64,000 nt of DNA from Jeotgalicoccus nanhaiensis (GTDB lineage: Bacteria; Bacillota; Bacilli; Staphylococcales; Salinicoccaceae), in contig SPPL01000001.1 of NCBI GenBank assembly GCA_004570955.1, positions 372,001 through 436,000 of the forward strand. Reading direction: 5' to 3'. A program made the translations under genes and the position numbers. The notes beneath the pieces were generated by a model. That model had not been told where the DNA came from. It saw only the letters and a list, made by a program, of their open reading frames with translations, and searched no databases. Shown here in pieces: positions 45,149 to 54,287 of the stretch (within the stretch, counting starts at the first letter, position 1; each line of letters opens with the position of its first letter).

Positions 45149-46138
45149 TTATATAGTAAAGGCAATCTTGCCCATCATGCCGGCATTTTCGAGATGATCA
45201 AACGCCTCTTTATAATCTTCGAGTTTAAATGTCTTATCCATTACCGGTTTAATGTTGTGTTTTTCGATAAAATCGAGCATTTCCTGAAGTTCTTCTGCAC
45301 TCGCCATCGTTGAGCCGAGCAGATTGAACTGGCCGTAGAAAAACTTGCGGAGATCAAAGTTTACAGTGTCTCCTGCAGATGCACCGAAAGCGACTAAAGT
45401 ACCGCCCCGTTTCAGCTGGTCCAGGGACTGATTAAAAGTTGCCGCACCGACACTTTCAATAACGAGATCAACCTTCTCACCGTCGAGCTGCTCACCCCAG
45501 TCCGCTTCAGAATCAAGCGCTTTATCAGCACCGAGTTTCAGCGCTTCTTGACGTTTTTCTTCTGAACGCGAAGTAACATAGACTGTTGCCCCGGCAGCTT
45601 TGGCAAACTGCAGAAGATAAGTCCCTGCCCCGCCTGTTGCACCGGGAATCAGGACCGTTTGCCGAGCTTCAAGCTGCCCTCTCGTAAACATCGCGCGGTA
45701 GGCGGTCATCGCAGATAAGGCAAGCACTCCCGCTTCTTCCCAGTTTAAATGTTCAGGCTTCGCTACAGCATTTTCTCGAGGTATGGTGATGTACTCTGCG
45801 AAAGTGCCGTTGAACGGAAAACCGGTAATTTCAAAACCTTCCGGCGGCACCGCGCTATTTTCTCTCCAGCCTAGCGAAGGATTGATGATGACTTCGTCAC
45901 CCGGCTTAACGTTGGTCACATTCGCGCCGACAGAATCGACAATCCCTGCACCATCAGAACCGAGCACAAGCGGCGGATCATTTTCATCGTGCCTGTTCGG
46001 GATAAATAAGTCTCTGTGATTCAAACCTGCTGTTTTTAATTTAACGATGACCTCATCGTCACCCATTTTATCCTGTTCCACTTCACCGAATTTAATACCT
46101 TCAAGACTCTGTACACCTTCATGATATACAGCTTTCAT
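45149..46138 (-). CDS. MDR-family alcohol dehydrogenase / quinone oxidoreductase-like (YogA-like)
   Basis: 329 residues. GroES-like domain with AGLNHRDLFIPNRH and GSDGAGIVDSVG, then a Rossmann domain with GATGGAGTYLLQFAKAAGA. The usual zinc ligand Cys after the first motif is Asn here, so it is probably a zinc-free NAD(P)H oxidoreductase. GAGGAGG precedes the start; 22 bases after the upstream unknown gene, probably one transcript. Confidence 0.9.
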   Translation of the reverse strand: MKAVYHEGVQSLEGIKFGEVEQDKMGDDEVIVKLKTAGLNHRDLFIPNRHDENDPPLVLGSDGAGIVDSVGANVTNVKPGDEVIINPSLGWRENSAVPPEGFEITGFPFNGTFAEYITIPRENAVAKPEHLNWEEAGVLALSAMTAYRAMFTRGQLEARQTVLIPGATGGAGTYLLQFAKAAGATVYVTSRSEEKRQEALKLGADKALDSEADWGEQLDGEKVDLVIESVGAATFNQSLDQLKRGGTLVAFGASAGDTVNFDLRKFFYGQFNLLGSTMASAEELQEMLDFIEKHNIKPVMDKTFKLEDYKEAFDHLENAGMMGKIAFTI

Positions 46139-46160
46139 AAAAATAACCTCCTCGTAAAAT

Positions 46161-46568
46161 TTACTTTGTCGGTTTAACAGTTATGCCGCCAGCTTCACTT
46201 GACAGCGTCCAGTTTGCGGACAGAATATTCTCTAAATCTTTCTGCTGGTTTTCATCGAGTTCAAGTCCTGAAATGACAAATTCATCGACCTGGTAATCTT
46301 CATCAGCAAATTTGCCGAACTTCATTTTAATTAAATTCTTAAGACCATTGAAAGTAAGAAACTTCACTTTGTAGCCGTCGTTCACAATCGACTCAAAATC
46401 CGCATTTTTGTCGAGTTCGACCAGCGCATCAAAATCCATATTTTCTTTAATAGTCTTGAATTCCTCAAGATCATTTGCTCTAATATTTTCAATAATTTTA
46501 TCGTTGCTTATGCCATTTCCTCTCAAAGTTTCAATCGCATAAGCTTCCATTAACGTAATCGATTCCAT
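46161..46568 (-). CDS. Hypothetical protein, 135 residues
   Basis: A soluble, acidic, mostly helical protein (MESITLMEAYAIETLRGNG, then a central VKFLTFNGLKNLIKMKFGKFADEDYQVDEFV). No family recognised. AGGAGG is 7 bases before the start. It precedes the oxidoreductase by 22 bases. Confidence 0.75.
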   Translation of the reverse strand: MESITLMEAYAIETLRGNGISNDKIIENIRANDLEEFKTIKENMDFDALVELDKNADFESIVNDGYKVKFLTFNGLKNLIKMKFGKFADEDYQVDEFVISGLELDENQQKDLENILSANWTLSSEAGGITVKPTK

Positions 46569-46748
46569 CTATGTGCCTCCTAAAATAATGTTACCGCTAT
46601 TGTATCATTTAGAAGGTTTTATGAAACGGTAAATAGCTTGGGATAAGTATTCGTTTGCGAACGTATGTGGGTGCTTCATCGGGACGATAATGGGTATGCA
46701 TCCATTAAAGAGAAATTTTTAATCTTGTAAAAGAAGGAGAAAGATAAA

Positions 46749-47609
46749 ATGGATAGTCATTACACAAACATTAATGGTATTAAACTGCATTACGTCACAG
46801 GCGGCATTGAAAATGGCCCTGTCTGCCTGCTGCTGCATGGTTTCCCCGAAAGCTGGATTACGTGGCGAAATGTAATCCCCCATCTTGAAGAACATTATAA
46901 AATTGTTGCCGTAGATCTCAGGGGTTACGGAGATTCAGACAAACCTGAAGGCATTAGAAATTACACAAATAAACTTATGGCGAGTGATATCGCAGGAATA
47001 TTAGCTGAGTTGAAGCTTACCCGTGCTTACGTCGTCGGTCATGACCGCGGTGCAAGAGTCGCACGAAGAATGGCCTATGATTATCCGGAATTAATTAACC
47101 GTCTTGCACTGATCGAAATTATGCCGATGGAATATGTGTATTCTTTATCCGCTGAAGAAGCTGCGAAGAAATATTGGCATTGGGTATTTCAAGTTGTGTC
47201 CGATCTTCCGGAAACTCTAATTTCAGGCAAAGAAGAAGAGTATTTAAAATTCCTGCTTAGCCGCGGTGATGGTTTATTCGAACGCTTAAATTCAGATGGC
47301 TCGTGGGAGGAGTATCTCTCACACTGGAAAAAGCCAGGCGCAGTGAAAGCAGCGTTAAGTGATTACAGAGCATCGTATAAATTTGATCTGCCGGAGTATC
47401 AGGAAATGGTTGAATCAGAAGATAAATTAAACATCGACACGCTGCTGCTTTGGGCAGAAAACGGAAATTTATCGGGGCTGCCTGTTGAAGAAATATGGAA
47501 GCAGTCGATTAATAATGTGACAGGATATGAACTTAAGAACTGCGGCCACTATCTGCTCGAAGAAAGCGGCGAAGAAGTCGCAAAGTGCATTCTTAAATTT
47601 GATAAATAG
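46749..47609 (+). CDS. Alpha/beta hydrolase, epoxide hydrolase / fluoroacetate dehalogenase-like
   Basis: 286 residues with the hydrolase fold: HGFPESWITWRNV (oxyanion), DLRGYGDSDKP, nucleophile Asp in GHDRGARVARRMA, cap residues DYRASYKFDL, and catalytic His in NCGHYLLEE. The GHDRGAR and HGFPE pair is typical of epoxide hydrolases and fluoroacetate dehalogenases; the actual substrate is unknown. GAAGGAG precedes the start. Confidence 0.9.
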   Translation: MDSHYTNINGIKLHYVTGGIENGPVCLLLHGFPESWITWRNVIPHLEEHYKIVAVDLRGYGDSDKPEGIRNYTNKLMASDIAGILAELKLTRAYVVGHDRGARVARRMAYDYPELINRLALIEIMPMEYVYSLSAEEAAKKYWHWVFQVVSDLPETLISGKEEEYLKFLLSRGDGLFERLNSDGSWEEYLSHWKKPGAVKAALSDYRASYKFDLPEYQEMVESEDKLNIDTLLLWAENGNLSGLPVEEIWKQSINNVTGYELKNCGHYLLEESGEEVAKCILKFDK

Positions 47610-47798
47610 CAAAACGGATTTGTTAATATTTACACCAAACTGACTTCTGGGAGGGTTTCATATGATATTTAAAAGCTACATACTAATCCCTATTTGCCGA
47701 GCTTTTTTATGTACAAATCCAGTTCATAATTCTTTAATTTTCTGAAAATTATGATAAAATTAAAAGAAACTAATATTTTAAGAAGGGAGAAGAAAACA

Positions 47799-49139
47799 AT
47801 GTCGAAAGTTTCGTCGTCGAGATTATTGTTCTTTACAATGCTAATCTTTGTATTGGCGTTGGCAGCATGCGGCAATGATGATAGTACTTCAGAAGAAGCA
47901 ACGACGGATGAATCAGAGACTGCAACAGAAGAATCAGCTGACGACTCGGAAACCGCAACGGAAGAATCAACCGGTGAATCGGAAACTTCAACGGAAGAAA
48001 GTGCTGAAACTGAACCAAAAGTAACTGAGTTTGAACCAGCATTTCCAGAACAAACAAGAGCGCCTAAAGTAGAGACTGAAACAGAATTGAATGTGGAGGT
48101 TGTTGCTGAGGGTCTTGATGTGTCCTGGGGTATGGAAGAGTTTGATACGAACCGTTTGCTTGTTACACAAAGGGACTCCGCAGAACTTCTTATTTTAAAC
48201 CTTGAAGATGGTTCTGTTTCAGATCCAATCGAAGGTACACCGGAAGTAAATAACGAAGATCAAGGTGGTTTACTTGATGTAACCGTCGCACCTGATTTCG
48301 ACGAATCAAGGTTAGTGTTTATGACGTTTTCCGAAGATAAGGACGATGGTACTTTAACTGCTGTCGGTAAAGGTGTGTTATCAGAAGATGAGACCTCACT
48401 TGAAGATTTTGAAGTTATCTTCGAGGCAGAACCAGCCTATGATGGTACCTTACACTATGGCGGGCGTATTATATTTGATGAAGATGGCAACCTGTTCTTA
48501 ACAACTGGCGAACGCTCAGATGATCCAATTCGCGAACGTGCACAGGACTTAGATGCTTATTTAGGTAAAGTCATTCACATTACACAGGACGGGGAACCAG
48601 TAGATTCGAATCCATTTATTGAAGATGAAGACGCACTTGATGGTATATACAGCTACGGTCACCGTAATATTCAAGGTGTGGACTTCAACCCAGAAACAGG
48701 AGACTTATGGATTGTTGAGTTCGGTCCACAGGCCGGGGATGAGCTGAACATTATTGAACCGGGTTCTAACTATGGATGGCCGACTGTGTCTTACGGTATC
48801 GAGTACAGCGGTGAATTAATAAATGATGGTATTTCAGAACACGAAGCGCAGGGCTTTGTTGAACCAGTATATTACTGGGATCCAACGAGTGCACCAAGCG
48901 GTATGTCATTCTATGATAACGACGCCATTCCTGAATGGGAGAACAACCTGTTTATCGGCGGTCTAGCGCCAAACTATATTGTACGTGTCGTCATTGAAGA
49001 TGACATGATTGTTGGGGAAGAACGTCTGTTAACTGATGAAGGACAACGTTTCCGCGATATTCTTGTAACTGAGGATGGCGCGCTGGTTGCAGCTACTGAT
49101 GGCGGTATGATTTATAAGGTTACTGCAGCAGATGAATAA
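47799..49139 (+). CDS. PQQ-dependent sugar dehydrogenase-type lipoprotein
   Basis: 446 residues. Lipobox LAAC (Cys 24), Thr/Glu/Ser-rich repeat linker (SETATEES repeats, residues 30-75), then a six-bladed propeller of the GSDH family: VAEGLDVSWGMEEF, DQGGLLDVTVAPDF, LHYGGRIIFDEDGNLFLTTGE, GHRNIQGVDFNPETG, EPGSNYGWP. Start at 47799 has GGGAGAAG; the frame before it lacks a site. Quinone synthesis genes are absent from the window, so the cofactor, if any, must come from elsewhere. Followed by a strong terminator. Confidence 0.9.
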   Translation: MSKVSSSRLLFFTMLIFVLALAACGNDDSTSEEATTDESETATEESADDSETATEESTGESETSTEESAETEPKVTEFEPAFPEQTRAPKVETETELNVEVVAEGLDVSWGMEEFDTNRLLVTQRDSAELLILNLEDGSVSDPIEGTPEVNNEDQGGLLDVTVAPDFDESRLVFMTFSEDKDDGTLTAVGKGVLSEDETSLEDFEVIFEAEPAYDGTLHYGGRIIFDEDGNLFLTTGERSDDPIRERAQDLDAYLGKVIHITQDGEPVDSNPFIEDEDALDGIYSYGHRNIQGVDFNPETGDLWIVEFGPQAGDELNIIEPGSNYGWPTVSYGIEYSGELINDGISEHEAQGFVEPVYYWDPTSAPSGMSFYDNDAIPEWENNLFIGGLAPNYIVRVVIEDDMIVGEERLLTDEGQRFRDILVTEDGALVAATDGGMIYKVTAADE

Positions 49140-49150
49140 TTAAAGATTCA

Positions 49151-49188
49151 AAAACATCGGAGCAAATCTCCATTTGCTCCGATGTTTT
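49151..49188. terminator. Bidirectional terminator after the PQQ-type lipoprotein gene
   Basis: 16-base-pair stem (AAAACATCGGAGCAAA with its complement), 6-base loop TCTCCA; the flanking genes converge. Confidence 0.95.
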
Positions 49189-49225
49189 AAAATGTTCTAA
49201 AACTTTTCATATTGTAATATCATGT

Positions 49226-50353
49226 TTAAATATCTTTATTTATTAACCATTCAAATAAATAACAATATAATCTGATTGTATCATTGATTAATGAATCGCT
49301 ACTTCCTGTGGTATATAATTTTATCAAACCTAGATTAGTATTATCTTCATTTGGATTTTCTTGAAAATCCTTGATTATATTAGCACATAAAGAAATATTG
49401 AATTCTGTATTTAACAACAGTTGTTGAAGCTCTAACTTAGAAGTATTGGGAAAATATTTTTCTGCTGTGCTAATTTTAATTTGTCCTACACCTAAACTAG
49501 GATCTTGATTAGCTGTAAATTGTGGTAAATATTTTACAGAGAGATGTTCTTTATATTTAGTAATAAAGTCTCCTCTATTAAATCTTTCAATTGTTAAAAG
49601 TGAATTTATATAACTGAAATCAATCTCATATTCATTCGCATACTTGTACATATAAGTTATTTCTTCATCCGTAAAATTTACATCTGTTAAGAGTCTATTT
49701 TTAAAATAGTTTAATTTATTATTAAACCATAGATTTGTTCTATATTTATCCAGTTCATCTTCTTCTGCCGGATAATTATTATGCTCATAATATACTCCTT
49801 CATTATTCTCCTCATTGTCCTCATCTTCGAGATAGAAATCATGATTTCTTTGATGCACTCTACTATTCAGCTTTTTAGACAAATAAATATATAACCACTG
49901 TGAAAATAGAGCTAGCACTATTTGTCCGAGTACTGAATATAATAAAGTTAAGTTTTTTATGTCTTGCAATAATTCATATATAAGTATTGAAAGGACAGAA
50001 ATGATTATATTAACCACTACGAAAACCAGCAAAGTTAGTCTGTATAAGTTTTTATGCTCTTGTAAAGCATAATCTATATTCCCCTCGCTTAGAAATGCTG
50101 GCCATACAATGAGTACACTACCTAGTCCGATACCTATAATGACTACTAACGGATTTTGGACAATAAATAAAAATATTATACTCATCAATAAAGTAATGAT
50201 TACTCTGATTACAATTCTATTCCATCTGATTCCTGATTCAAATTCCGTCAATAGCTGACTAACACTAAAATACGCATTTGAAAAAAATACTTTTTGTATT
50301 TTAAAAGTCACTACATAAACCAATGCAATGATAATAGTATTAACAAAATCCAT
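49226..50353 (-). CDS. Membrane protein with possible lysozyme/transglycosylase-like C-terminal domain
   Basis: 375 residues, much more AT-rich than its neighbours. Five hydrophobic segments in residues 1-160, an acidic linker (EDEDNEENNEG, about 178-188), then a soluble domain with LLTIERFNRGDF and DPSLGVGQIKISTAEKYF. The Glu, then a GVGQI-x-STA block about 35 residues later, resembles the E ... GLMQI-P-TA pattern of lytic transglycosylases, but the rest is too divergent to be sure. No good ribosome-binding site is in front of ATG 50353, so the start is uncertain. Possibly horizontally acquired. Confidence 0.6.
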   Translation of the reverse strand: MDFVNTIIIALVYVVTFKIQKVFFSNAYFSVSQLLTEFESGIRWNRIVIRVIITLLMSIIFLFIVQNPLVVIIGIGLGSVLIVWPAFLSEGNIDYALQEHKNLYRLTLLVFVVVNIIISVLSILIYELLQDIKNLTLLYSVLGQIVLALFSQWLYIYLSKKLNSRVHQRNHDFYLEDEDNEENNEGVYYEHNNYPAEEDELDKYRTNLWFNNKLNYFKNRLLTDVNFTDEEITYMYKYANEYEIDFSYINSLLTIERFNRGDFITKYKEHLSVKYLPQFTANQDPSLGVGQIKISTAEKYFPNTSKLELQQLLLNTEFNISLCANIIKDFQENPNEDNTNLGLIKLYTTGSSDSLINDTIRLYCYLFEWLINKDI

Positions 50354-50402
50354 TAAACTTAATATTCTATATTCCTCTTTTCATAAAATAATGTATCTAA
50401 CT

Positions 50403-51371
50403 TTAGTATTTAAAATCCTCTGCAGTAACCTCTTCCCCTGCAGCCAGCATTACTGCGAGTTTCAGTCTCGCTTTTTTACTGTCGTAAGAGCCGCCGTTCA
50501 CTGCACCGTCTTTTTCAAATTGCGAAATACCACCGGAAAAGTCATAGGCTACCTTTACATCGCCGTCATCGGAAGCGGAAGTAATAACAACCTTAATTCC
50601 CGCATCGACCGCTCTTTTCACTCCTGCAGCAACGAGGTCATTTGCATGCCCCCGTCCCATTGTTTCAATAACAAGTCCCTCGACTTTATGGTCAATTGCA
50701 CAATCGATAAATTTCGCATCAGTACCCAAAGCACATTTAATAATATCGACTTCGGGCAATTCTCCTTGAACTTTATATGTACTGTTATGGGCCGGATACT
50801 GATAAATTTTTACATCATGGCCATCCACGGTTCCGAGGTATCCTGTGCCTCCGCCGCCAAAACCGTCGACGTTCATCGCGTTCACTTTTTTTACAAATCT
50901 CGGCATAAATACTTTCGAATTAAATAAGACGCTGACACCGATTTTTGCCGCTCCTTCATTTGCTGCCAGTGTAATAGCATCTTGCAGATTGGCATAAGCA
51001 TCGGTCCCAATCAGCTCCGGTCCGCGCTGTGATCCTGTGACGACGACTGCTTTCCCTGACGGTATAACCTGACTTAGAAAATAAGACGTTTCTTCAAGCG
51101 TGTCAGTACCGTGTGTAAGTACGATGCCATCCACATCGTCGTCATTGACCGCTTCCAGTACAGCGTCTTTTATCGTTATCAGATTTTCAAAAGTAATAGC
51201 GCTGCTTGAGACTTTAATAATCTCCTCCACACTGATGTGGATATCATCGTGCAAATCCAAATTCTCCGCCAGTTCCTCTCCTGTTATCAAACCCGTTTGC
51301 TGGAGTCCTGTAACAGGATCGCGTTTACTGGCAATTGTTCCTCCTGTAGTCAGCAATTTAATATGCGGCAT
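50403..51371 (-). CDS. ansA: L-asparaginase
   Basis: 322 residues hydrolysing asparagine to aspartate and ammonia. Motifs TTGGTIASKRDP and VLTHGTDTLEETSYFL contain the two catalytic Thr residues and the D-K triad context. Start at 51371 (MPHIKLL) follows AAGGGG by 8 bases; ATG 51377 is too close. No signal peptide, so cytoplasmic. Near an isoaspartyl dipeptidase and an NhaC antiporter, but with its own gap and the NhaC terminator between. Confidence 0.93.
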   Translation of the reverse strand: MPHIKLLTTGGTIASKRDPVTGLQQTGLITGEELAENLDLHDDIHISVEEIIKVSSSAITFENLITIKDAVLEAVNDDDVDGIVLTHGTDTLEETSYFLSQVIPSGKAVVVTGSQRGPELIGTDAYANLQDAITLAANEGAAKIGVSVLFNSKVFMPRFVKKVNAMNVDGFGGGGTGYLGTVDGHDVKIYQYPAHNSTYKVQGELPEVDIIKCALGTDAKFIDCAIDHKVEGLVIETMGRGHANDLVAAGVKRAVDAGIKVVITSASDDGDVKVAYDFSGGISQFEKDGAVNGGSYDSKKARLKLAVMLAAGEEVTAEDFKY

Positions 51372-51472
51372 AATCATTCCCCTTTTATGTATGATTTTAA
51401 TATACAGTATAACAATGACTATGCAGTCTCTCTATAAATAATATTTCATCAAGTCGTTTTTCAAGAAAATAA

Positions 51473-51499
51473 GGCATCTCCAAGACTATTGGAGACGCC
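51473..51499 (-). terminator. Intrinsic terminator after nhaC
   Basis: 11-pair stem GGCGTCTCCAA/TTGGAGATGCC on the minus strand (one wobble), 5-base loop, then TTATTTTC. Confidence 0.9.
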
Positions 51500-51510
51500 T
51501 GTTATTTAAG

Positions 51511-52932
51511 TTAATTAGCTTGCTCTTCCTTCAAATCTTTCGCAATACCAATTCCTGTATATCCTAAAATAATAGCGAAGATAAATCCAACGTAGCAAAG
51601 TATGGCCCAAGGGGCATAACTCAAGGTTGGGATGCCGAGTGTTCCTGCCATAAATACTCCTGCAGATGACCAGGGGATTAAGGGAACGATAACTGTTCCT
51701 GAGTCTTCAAGTGTTCTTGACAGATTTTTTGCAGCAAGATTTTTCATTTTATAAGTATCTTTGAACATTTCCCCCGGAACGATTATAGACAGATAAGAGT
51801 TACCTGTTACTAATGCCATAGTCAAACAGGATAGGACGGTTGTTAATATTAAATCTCCAGTACGTTTAACGAATTTAAGAAGATATTCTATAATGACTTC
51901 CAGGGCACCTGATTTTGTCATAATTCCCGCGAAGGCAAATGCCGAGAAGGCGATTAAAATAACACTTGTCATCGACTGCATACCGCCCTGATGTACTAAA
52001 TCGAGTACTTCCGGTATGACAGATGCTGCTTCGAATCCGCTTTTATTTACCATGCTGACATCAAAGCCGCTAACTGCAGATGCAAATACATCTTTTAAGC
52101 TGAATCCTTGTATAATCATTCCTAAAACTCCTGCAAGTATTGAGGAAAAGATAATAACAGGCAGTGTAGGATATTTCCTCAATGCTCCGAATAATATAAG
52201 AGCAGGCGGCAATAATAACAGTATATTCCAGCTGAACATAGTATTTAAAGTTGTCAGCATAGTAGTCATCGTTTCTGGCGCTGTAACTTCTTTGTCAGCA
52301 ATACTTAATCCTGCGATTAAATAAATAACCATCGATACAATAGCTGCCGGAACCGTCGTCCACATCATATGTTTAATGTGTTCATACAATTCACTTCCAG
52401 CAGCAATCGGCGCAAGATTTGTTGTGTCGGATAAAGGAGATAATTTATCTCCAAAATATGCACCTGCAACTATCGCCCCGGCAGTAGCCGGAAGATTGGC
52501 TTCGAGGCCTGTCGCAATTCCCATCAAAGCGACACCAACTGTTCCGACTGACCCCCATGATGTTCCCGTGACTATAGATATAATGGCAGAAACGACAAAG
52601 GCAATTAAAACTATGAATGTTGGATTAATCAGTTCCAGCCCATAGTATATTAACATTGGAATAGTGCCGGATATCATCCAGGTACCAATTAAAATCCCGA
52701 TGGATATGAGGATCAGAATGGCAGGCATAGCCAGGCTCACTTTTTCCTGTATTCCTTTCATCATATCTTCCCATGAAAATCCAAGACGAAGAGCAATAAA
52801 TCCTGCATATACGGAAGAAAGTATAAGCAGCGGTTCAGGGTTTAATCCGAATACTCCAAAACCGATTGCCAGCAGCAGCAGCATTACAGCAATAGGTGAA
52901 AATGCTTCAAATAAATTTGGTTTTCTTTTCAT
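51511..52932 (-). CDS. nhaC: Na+/H+ antiporter of the NhaC family
   Basis: 473 residues, about 11-12 membrane helices, with the NhaC signature region TGTSWGSVGTVGVALMG and GAYFGDKLSPLSDTTNLAP. NhaC proteins exchange sodium for protons; some relatives exchange amino or organic acids (malate-lactate, arginine-type). Placement 14 bases after a beta-aspartyl dipeptidase gene suggests a role in peptide or amino-acid use. AAGGGAG precedes the start. Confidence 0.88.
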   Translation of the reverse strand: MKRKPNLFEAFSPIAVMLLLLAIGFGVFGLNPEPLLILSSVYAGFIALRLGFSWEDMMKGIQEKVSLAMPAILILISIGILIGTWMISGTIPMLIYYGLELINPTFIVLIAFVVSAIISIVTGTSWGSVGTVGVALMGIATGLEANLPATAGAIVAGAYFGDKLSPLSDTTNLAPIAAGSELYEHIKHMMWTTVPAAIVSMVIYLIAGLSIADKEVTAPETMTTMLTTLNTMFSWNILLLLPPALILFGALRKYPTLPVIIFSSILAGVLGMIIQGFSLKDVFASAVSGFDVSMVNKSGFEAASVIPEVLDLVHQGGMQSMTSVILIAFSAFAFAGIMTKSGALEVIIEYLLKFVKRTGDLILTTVLSCLTMALVTGNSYLSIIVPGEMFKDTYKMKNLAAKNLSRTLEDSGTVIVPLIPWSSAGVFMAGTLGIPTLSYAPWAILCYVGFIFAIILGYTGIGIAKDLKEEQAN

Positions 52933-52946
52933 ATATGTGCGCTCCC

Positions 52947-54095
52947 TTATTCAAAAGTCCCTTTTACGAGTAAATTGCCGCTCTCAATCATATGCTTTCC
53001 TTTCGCAAATACATGTTCAATTTCGAAGGTATCTTTCGACAGCACTAATAAGTCAGCGTCACTTCCTACTTGAATCACACCTTTGCCTTCGAGTTTCAGG
53101 GCTTCTGCAGTATTGGCTGTCACTAGTCTTAGAGCTTCTTCCAAAGATAATTCTCCCGCTCTAATCGTTTCAATAACCTGATTAAATAGGCTGCGCGTAC
53201 TGGCGACTCCGAAGCCGATCAGTTTTCCTTCTTCATTAAATTTAGGCAGACTGCCGTTGCCATCCGAAGATATAGTCAGCTTACTTAAATCACCCTGATT
53301 CTTTTTATAATAGGAGATCCATTCGTAAGTCGTATCATCAGCGGTAATATCGACAAAGGCGCCTCTTGCTGCCAGTTTGATGGCATCATCAAATAATTCC
53401 CTGCTTCTAGTTATATGAGTCACATGGAGATTCGATGCGGGCAGTTCGTATTCATCCAGCAGCTGGTGAAGTATTGATAAATAACCTTTGCCGGGACCTG
53501 TATGGAAGTGGGTAATTCCCGCCTTGCCGCTTAACATACCACCCACTCTGGTTTGACCGACAATTTTTGCAAGTTCATGCACACTTGGCTGGCCGGATCT
53601 CGAATCAGATATTGCAATTTCAGCAGTGCCGATTACTTTGTCGATTAAAATTGCGTCATCTTTTACATTGTCAGTAAAAGTCAGTGTCGGCACATCATAA
53701 TTACCAGTATAAATATATGTAGAAATCCCTTCGATTTCCAAACCACGAGCTTTAGCAAGGAGAGAAGTTAAATGCCGCGTAGTCCCGTCTGTTCCGATTA
53801 AGCCGGCCGCTGAAGTAATACCCGACTGAATTAAATCACTGATTTGAATTTCCGGTGTGCGGGTCGCAAATCCACCCTCACCCCCGCCTCCAAGAAAATG
53901 TACATGAGGATCGATAAAACCCGGTGTGACAAGAGCACCTTCGGCATCAATGATTTTATAATCAATCCCGAGGCTGGATACTGCGTCTTCATCGACATCT
54001 CCAATTTTTGAAATTTTACCGTTAATCACTAAGACTGACTGCTTGCCGATAAAATCCGGAGCATAAAGCTCTGCATTTTTAATTAAAGTAATCAT
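52947..54095 (-). CDS. iadA: Isoaspartyl dipeptidase
   Basis: 382 residues of the amidohydrolase superfamily, breaking beta-aspartyl dipeptides from damaged proteins. Metal motif DPHVHFLGGGGEGG, substrate loop TGNYDVPTLTFTDNV, HFHTGPGKGYL, HVTHITRS, ISSDGNGSLP. At the position of the carboxylated Lys in the E. coli enzyme the sequence is TAEIAISDSRSG, apparently Glu instead. AAGGATG precedes the start. First gene of an iadA-nhaC unit. Confidence 0.9.
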   Translation of the reverse strand: MITLIKNAELYAPDFIGKQSVLVINGKISKIGDVDEDAVSSLGIDYKIIDAEGALVTPGFIDPHVHFLGGGGEGGFATRTPEIQISDLIQSGITSAAGLIGTDGTTRHLTSLLAKARGLEIEGISTYIYTGNYDVPTLTFTDNVKDDAILIDKVIGTAEIAISDSRSGQPSVHELAKIVGQTRVGGMLSGKAGITHFHTGPGKGYLSILHQLLDEYELPASNLHVTHITRSRELFDDAIKLAARGAFVDITADDTTYEWISYYKKNQGDLSKLTISSDGNGSLPKFNEEGKLIGFGVASTRSLFNQVIETIRAGELSLEEALRLVTANTAEALKLEGKGVIQVGSDADLLVLSKDTFEIEHVFAKGKHMIESGNLLVKGTFE

Positions 54096-54187
54096 AAAAC
54101 CATCCTTTTTAGTATGAATAATTAGAAAATTTTAAAAACATAGTCCTATACTAAATCTGTAATTGTAGATAGTCAACAAAATATAAA

Positions 54188-54220
54188 AAGTTCCTGTTTG
54201 GTGAAAACCAACAGGAACTT
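54188..54220 (-). terminator. Intrinsic terminator after the Fsr-like MFS gene
   Basis: Long stem AAGTTCCTGTTTGGT / ACCAACAGGAACTT with one bulged base, GAAA loop on the plus strand, T5 on the minus strand. Confidence 0.9.
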
Positions 54221-54287
54221 CTTGAATTACTTATTTATGCAGAATGGCATTTCTTCTTATAGATTCAAAGTCCGGCCTCTTACATTT

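Noticed and set aside
46658-46672. LexA-like CGAACGTATGTGG upstream of the alpha/beta hydrolase
   Set aside because: The right half is GTGG, not GTTC/GTTY, so the dyad is broken; not counted as an SOS box.
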